Below are positions 60,269-64,000 of a DNA stretch of 64,000 nucleotides, in pieces (positions within the stretch are counted from its first letter, which is position 1; each line of letters begins with the position of its first letter). The DNA is from Coffea arabica. Taxonomy: Eukaryota > Streptophyta > Magnoliopsida > Gentianales > Rubiaceae. The DNA is taken from the NCBI RefSeq assembly GCF_036785885.1, contig NC_092329.1, positions 6,820,001 to 6,884,000 on the forward strand, in the 5' to 3' direction. The position numbers and the translations under genes were made by a program. A model generated the notes under the pieces. The model saw only the letters and a program-made list of their open reading frames with translations, did not search any database and had not been told where the DNA came from.

Positions 60269-61368
60269 GAGAAAAATGCAATTTTGGTACCTAAACTTTG
60301 ACGCACGAGCGGTTTTAGTCCCCAAATTTTGGACGAAAACAAATTTGGTACCCGAACTTTCAAATTTTGAGCACATTAAGTACCCTTGACGATTTTTTCC
60401 CAAATTGTTACCGGAAAAAGCCATGTGACTGTCACGTGTCCGGCCAAAATGGAATTAAAAAAGGTCAAAAATGCAGTTTTGGTACCTAAACTTTGACGCA
60501 CGAGCGGTTTTAGTCCCCAAATTTTGGACGAAAACAAATTTGGTACCCGAACTTTCAAATTTTGAGCACATTAAGTACCCTTGACGATTTTTTCCCAAAT
60601 TATTATCGAAAAAAGCCATATGACAGTCACGTGTCCGGCCACAATTGTATAAAAAAAGGCCCAAAAAATATCAAATGCCATTCTAATACTAAGTATTAGA
60701 TTTAAGGACTAATAGCGTAATAAAGAAAAAATCCAAGGACTAAATAACATCACATGAGTCAACAAAACCCAAGAACCGATACAAATGAGCTCCAATTCCA
60801 GTACATTAATCTAAGAATCAAGTCACAAAATTTGTCTGGAATTGGAGCTCATTTGTATCGGTTCTTGGGTTTTGTTGACTCATGTGATGTTATTTAGTCC
60901 TTGGATTTTTTCTTTATTACGCTATTAGTCCTTAAATCTAATACTTAGTATTAGAATGGCATTTGATATTTTTTGGGCCTTTTTTTATACAATTGTGGCC
61001 GGACACGTGACTGTCATATGGCTTTTTTCGATAATAATTTGGGAAAAAATCGTCAAGGGTACTTAATGTGCTCAAAATTTGAAAGTTCAGGTACCAAATT
61101 TGTTTTCGTCCAAAATTTGGGGACTAAAACCGCTCGTGCGTCAAAGTTTAGGTACCAAAACTGCATTTTTGACCTTTTTTTATTCCATTTTGGCCGGACA
61201 CGTGACAGTCACATGGCTTTTTCCGGTAACAATTTGGGAAAAAATCGTCAAGGGTACTTAATGTGCTCAAAATTTGAAAGTTCGGGTACCAAATTTGTTT
61301 TCGTCCAAAATTTGGGGACTAAAACCGCTCGTGCGTCAAAGTTTAGGTACCAAAATTGCATTTTTCTC
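60269..61368. mobile_element. Near-perfect 1.1-kb palindromic MULE-type foldback element
   Basis: Exact 10-bp direct repeats TAATCCAATA flank it (60259-60268 and 61369-61378). The left arm 60269-60800 and right arm 60837-61368 are each 532 bp and inverted copies, with two differences found by eye. The spacer is 36 bp. Ends are GAGAAAAATGCAATTTTGG. Each arm contains a tandem pair of ~195-bp units (starts near 60276 and 60471). No transposase; the open frames are translations of the repeat. A 10-bp duplication with very long terminal repeats fits Mutator-like non-autonomous elements. Confidence 0.9.
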
Positions 61369-61378
61369 TAATCCAATA

Positions 61379-63766
61379 TACCAGAATTAATTAGTTGACA
61401 AACTTTACTAACAAGTAGACAGTGACAAGTAGGGTCGTCTCCTCAGGGACTGGGGATATTTGTCTCTTTGAAGTTCCAATTGACAATGGGAGGTTTTATC
61501 GGAGTAAAACTAAAAATAATTAAGCAATTCAACTAAAAACGAATAATTAACTAGCACGAATGTAGATAGAAATTAAATCAAGAATAGATAAATTCTAGCC
61601 AAAGATACAACTACTCAAACACAGTCCATTCATCCGATTATTGATGCAAGGGAGGTTCACTTAATTTATTAATAGGTTAGTTATAGTCGCTGACGGGCTC
61701 TGACGACTAATTTTTTCTTAATTTATTGATAACCAAGGTACAACCACTGATTATCCCTAACCAAAGAATACTCCTAGGTACGACCGTAGAAATTAATTTT
61801 CCAATTGCATAAAAAACTAGAAAAATCTAACCCCAACCAATAACACGCTACGAGGGTTATTTATATTGGATTGCACGTTTCCCTAGTGTGTAAAAATGCT
61901 AGTTGCCATTAATATTAATCGATTAAACAATTACGGATTTAATTGATTAATTTGACAGGAGATCAATAAGTCACATTGAACATCGGGCCCTTGACATCCA
62001 ATTAACAAAACAATCCCATGAAAATTCAAGTAGAAAACGTGCAAATATTAACAAATTAGAAACGCATGAAAATTAATTAGATTTCACAGATATTCGGGAC
62101 TACGCCGTCGCGTCGATTCTTGACTAGGTGAAAAGCTTAGCCACGCCTCATGAGAAAATCTCCACATAATTTAATTGATTCGCAAGGCATCACGTTTTTC
62201 ACTAAATAATCAAGAAGTGAACGATGTTTCTCCAGTGGGGAATAAAGCCGAACAGTCGGCACGCATGAACAGGAGAAGAAAAGAAAACTAAACTGTATCT
62301 AAACAATGACTAATGCCCTGCTACGTGGTCCCTGCCGAATTGAGAAGAAAAAGTACAAAAACTGAGGCTTTGCCAAATTTCCTCCTTTTTCGTCTTTGAT
62401 TGCTCCTAGGACTCCTAGTACTCAAGACACTCATAATCAGCAAAAAGGAAATGCAATCCGTCTGTATCATCATGTGGGCCAGGTTTGTGGATTATTTGAA
62501 GTCCCCTACGCGTGGAGGAATTTTCTTCAAAAGGTCCCTCCTTTTTAGCCTTTTTCAGTTTCACCTCCTGTAGATAGGTCCAAATACCAAATATAAGTAT
62601 ATGTTAACAATTAAGCAATATTTGGCAAGGACAAAGAGGAAAATTAACATTAAATTTACTAACAATTAACACCCTATCAATTCCCCCCATATCTAAATCA
62701 TGCTTGCCCTCAAACATGAGAACAACAATCAAATACCAAAATTTGACAATGGTTATTGCTCCAACTATCGTATTGCCAAGATACCAAGAAAAATATATAT
62801 CAAGCATCAATGGTCAAGATCCAAGAAACGTCACCCCAGTTAGCTTCTAAACCACTAACTCCTCCAAATTAAGGCAAACTAATCTAGAAAAAGGAATGGT
62901 TGCTCAACATTCATCAGCAAATGGTCCAACTATTAACCAGAATCTCAACATTAAATTCACAAATCGGCAAGTTGACTTTTTCACATACTAACACAATCTT
63001 TACCTTTTTTATCACGTTTTCTATTTTTCTCTTTTTTTTCGATAGTAACAAAAGACTTAGTCTCTAGCTAATTGAGCATTTTGACACGAACTCTAACACT
63101 TGTCAGATGAAGGAGTCCGGTTACTCAACTCCTATCGCTATATAACCACGTATTCATAGCAACTACTATTTTTTTGATTCGAGAATCGACACTTTAGGTG
63201 AAGATCCTCGGTTACTCAGTAGTAACAACTAGCGGAGCAAAGTCAACTTTTATTCACAACCAAATAACACAATAACTCAAAATAATACAGCAAAAACGCA
63301 AAATAGCAGCAGCTAGCCTCATTTCTTCAAACATGGAGAACTAAAGTTAATAACCAGATCAATTCACATGAAAATGCCAACAATCATTCCCTATGCCTAG
63401 AAAAGTTAACCAGAAAGTAGAAGAGTCAAGCAATTACTGATATTCACCAAAGAGATGTTCCTGAACTCAACCACATTAATTTGATACCCTTTTATTACTA
63501 AAACTCGGCAATAGCAGAATTAGAAACAACAACCCAATATCAAAACTTGGTATTCATATAAGAACTAATCACTAAAAAAAATAATAATAATAAATGAAAG
63601 GTAGACGAAAACAAGTTAAAAATAAAAGAAAAACCTCTAGAAACTAAAAACTGAAAAAACTAGCACCATAACTGATCTCCCCCTACACCTAAATGACACA
63701 TTGTTCTCAATGTGACAAATAAACAATAATAGCAAGAAGAAGGGCAACGGGACTTCCCTGAAGTCG
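61379..63766. other. Non-coding body of the retrotransposon-like region
   Basis: No coding frame of note (longest ~70 codons without domains). Composition and phrases such as GACAGTGACAAGTAGGGTCG look like retrotransposon untranslated sequence, continuing the 60071-60268 segment across the MULE insertion. Confidence 0.4.
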
Positions 63767-64000
63767 TCAAAACAGTGGCGGGTTAGGTGGAAATTGAGGA
63801 GCAAGGCCCGCATGGTGCATAAATGCTGTCAAATTCTGCGCCATGTTATGCACGTTGACGTCAATGTGGGTCATCCGAGTCTCTAGTCTCTCAACTCGCA
63901 GCTGGAGCTGGTTCCATTTGTCAGCCCCTTGGGTAGGAAGAGGCAGAGCGGAAGTGCAGTGGTGGCGCATGATAGGTGCAGTTGCCGAAGGGAGAGAGAG
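63767..64000 (-). CDS. Partial ORF, retrotransposon-type coiled-coil and Pro-rich C-terminus
   Basis: Open from the stop at 63767 to the window edge, so the start is outside. The visible part contains LQLRVERLETRMTHIDVNVH, a short heptad-like helix, and ends GLAPQFPPNPPLF. Similar helix plus proline-rich endings occur in ORFs of plant gypsy-type retrotransposons. The role is unknown and it is not considered a host gene. Confidence 0.45.
   Translation of the reverse strand, partial: LSLPSATAPIMRHHCTSALPLPTQGADKWNQLQLRVERLETRMTHIDVNVHNMAQNLTAFMHHAGLAPQFPPNPPLF

Larger units (their letters stand above)
60071..64000 (-). mobile_element. Probable 3' part of a large LTR retrotransposon, truncated by window edge
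   Basis: From the right edge, minus strand, a proline-rich coding end is followed by CATTGAGAACAATGTGTCAT and GTAGGGGGAG, a phrase I associate with the end of coding DNA in plant Ty3/gypsy (Tat/Athila-like) elements. About 3.5 kb of non-coding sequence follows, including TAGGGTCGTCTCCTCAGGGA on the plus strand. The left boundary is placed where BAHD homology ends. I could not identify LTR termini, a primer site or a target duplication, so both superfamily and boundary are inferences. The MULE palindrome sits inside it. Confidence 0.45.

Noticed and set aside
60973-61371. 132-codon open frame inside the palindrome, mirrored by 60-70-codon frames on the other arm
   Set aside because: It is simply the translation of the ~195-bp tandem units of the foldback element. 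The same peptide appears from both arms and no domain is present.
1-64000. CRISPR array, bacterial operon or phage-like module
   Set aside because: No regularly spaced repeats and no prokaryotic gene layout; everything fits plant nuclear DNA.

Overview
This is nuclear DNA from a flowering plant, most likely a eudicot. The evidence is intron-rich genes with GT-AG junctions, organelle-targeted proteins, a plant LRR receptor kinase, a purine permease, and AT-rich spacers full of LINEs, SINEs and MITEs. The species cannot be fixed from the sequence. The repeat flavour resembles asterids, which is only an impression.

Layout. 1-7 kb: AT-rich spacer with a Tourist-like MITE and a SINE, then a minus-strand MRNIP-like zinc-finger gene (3893-5354), then an AT-rich foldback element (5590-7017). 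7.05-13.39 kb: a full-length but decayed L1-type LINE with target-site duplications (TSDs). 14.1-16.4 kb: a three-exon hypoxanthine-guanine phosphoribosyltransferase (minus). 17.9-23.4 kb: a nine-exon plastid-type DEAD-box helicase of the RH39 type (plus), with a SINE inserted just upstream of its start codon. 23.8-25.6 kb: a small one-TM protein (minus) and a small predicted organelle protein (plus), both of unknown function. 28.5-32.1 kb: an LRR receptor kinase of the RGF-peptide receptor group, RGI5-like (minus), whose only intron has a GC donor. 36.9-43.2 kb: an eight-exon chloroplast S1-domain RNA-binding protein of the PDE338/RLSB type (minus). 48.0-51.7 kb: a two-exon purine permease (minus) with MITEs in its large intron. 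52.3-64 kb: gene-poor and repeat-rich. It holds two related MULE-type foldback elements, a hAT-type MITE, a BAHD acyltransferase pseudogene, and what looks like the 3' part of a large LTR retrotransposon running off the right edge.

The intact genes are single-copy housekeeping, signalling or transport genes. I see no operon-like or metabolic cluster. RH39-like and PDE338-like would both act in chloroplast RNA metabolism, but they are 14 kb apart and nothing suggests they are linked functionally.

Most of the unusual content is in the mobile DNA: a 1.1-kb, almost perfect palindrome with an exact 10-bp TSD, an older degraded relative carrying a nested AT-rich element, and a LINE and a SINE that share a 3' tail. 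Gene structure adds a GC-AG intron and two weak splice donors abutting (CT)n tracts. I found no clearly new biological system. Exon coordinates were assembled by hand from splice signals, reading phase and recalled family similarity; no database search was run.
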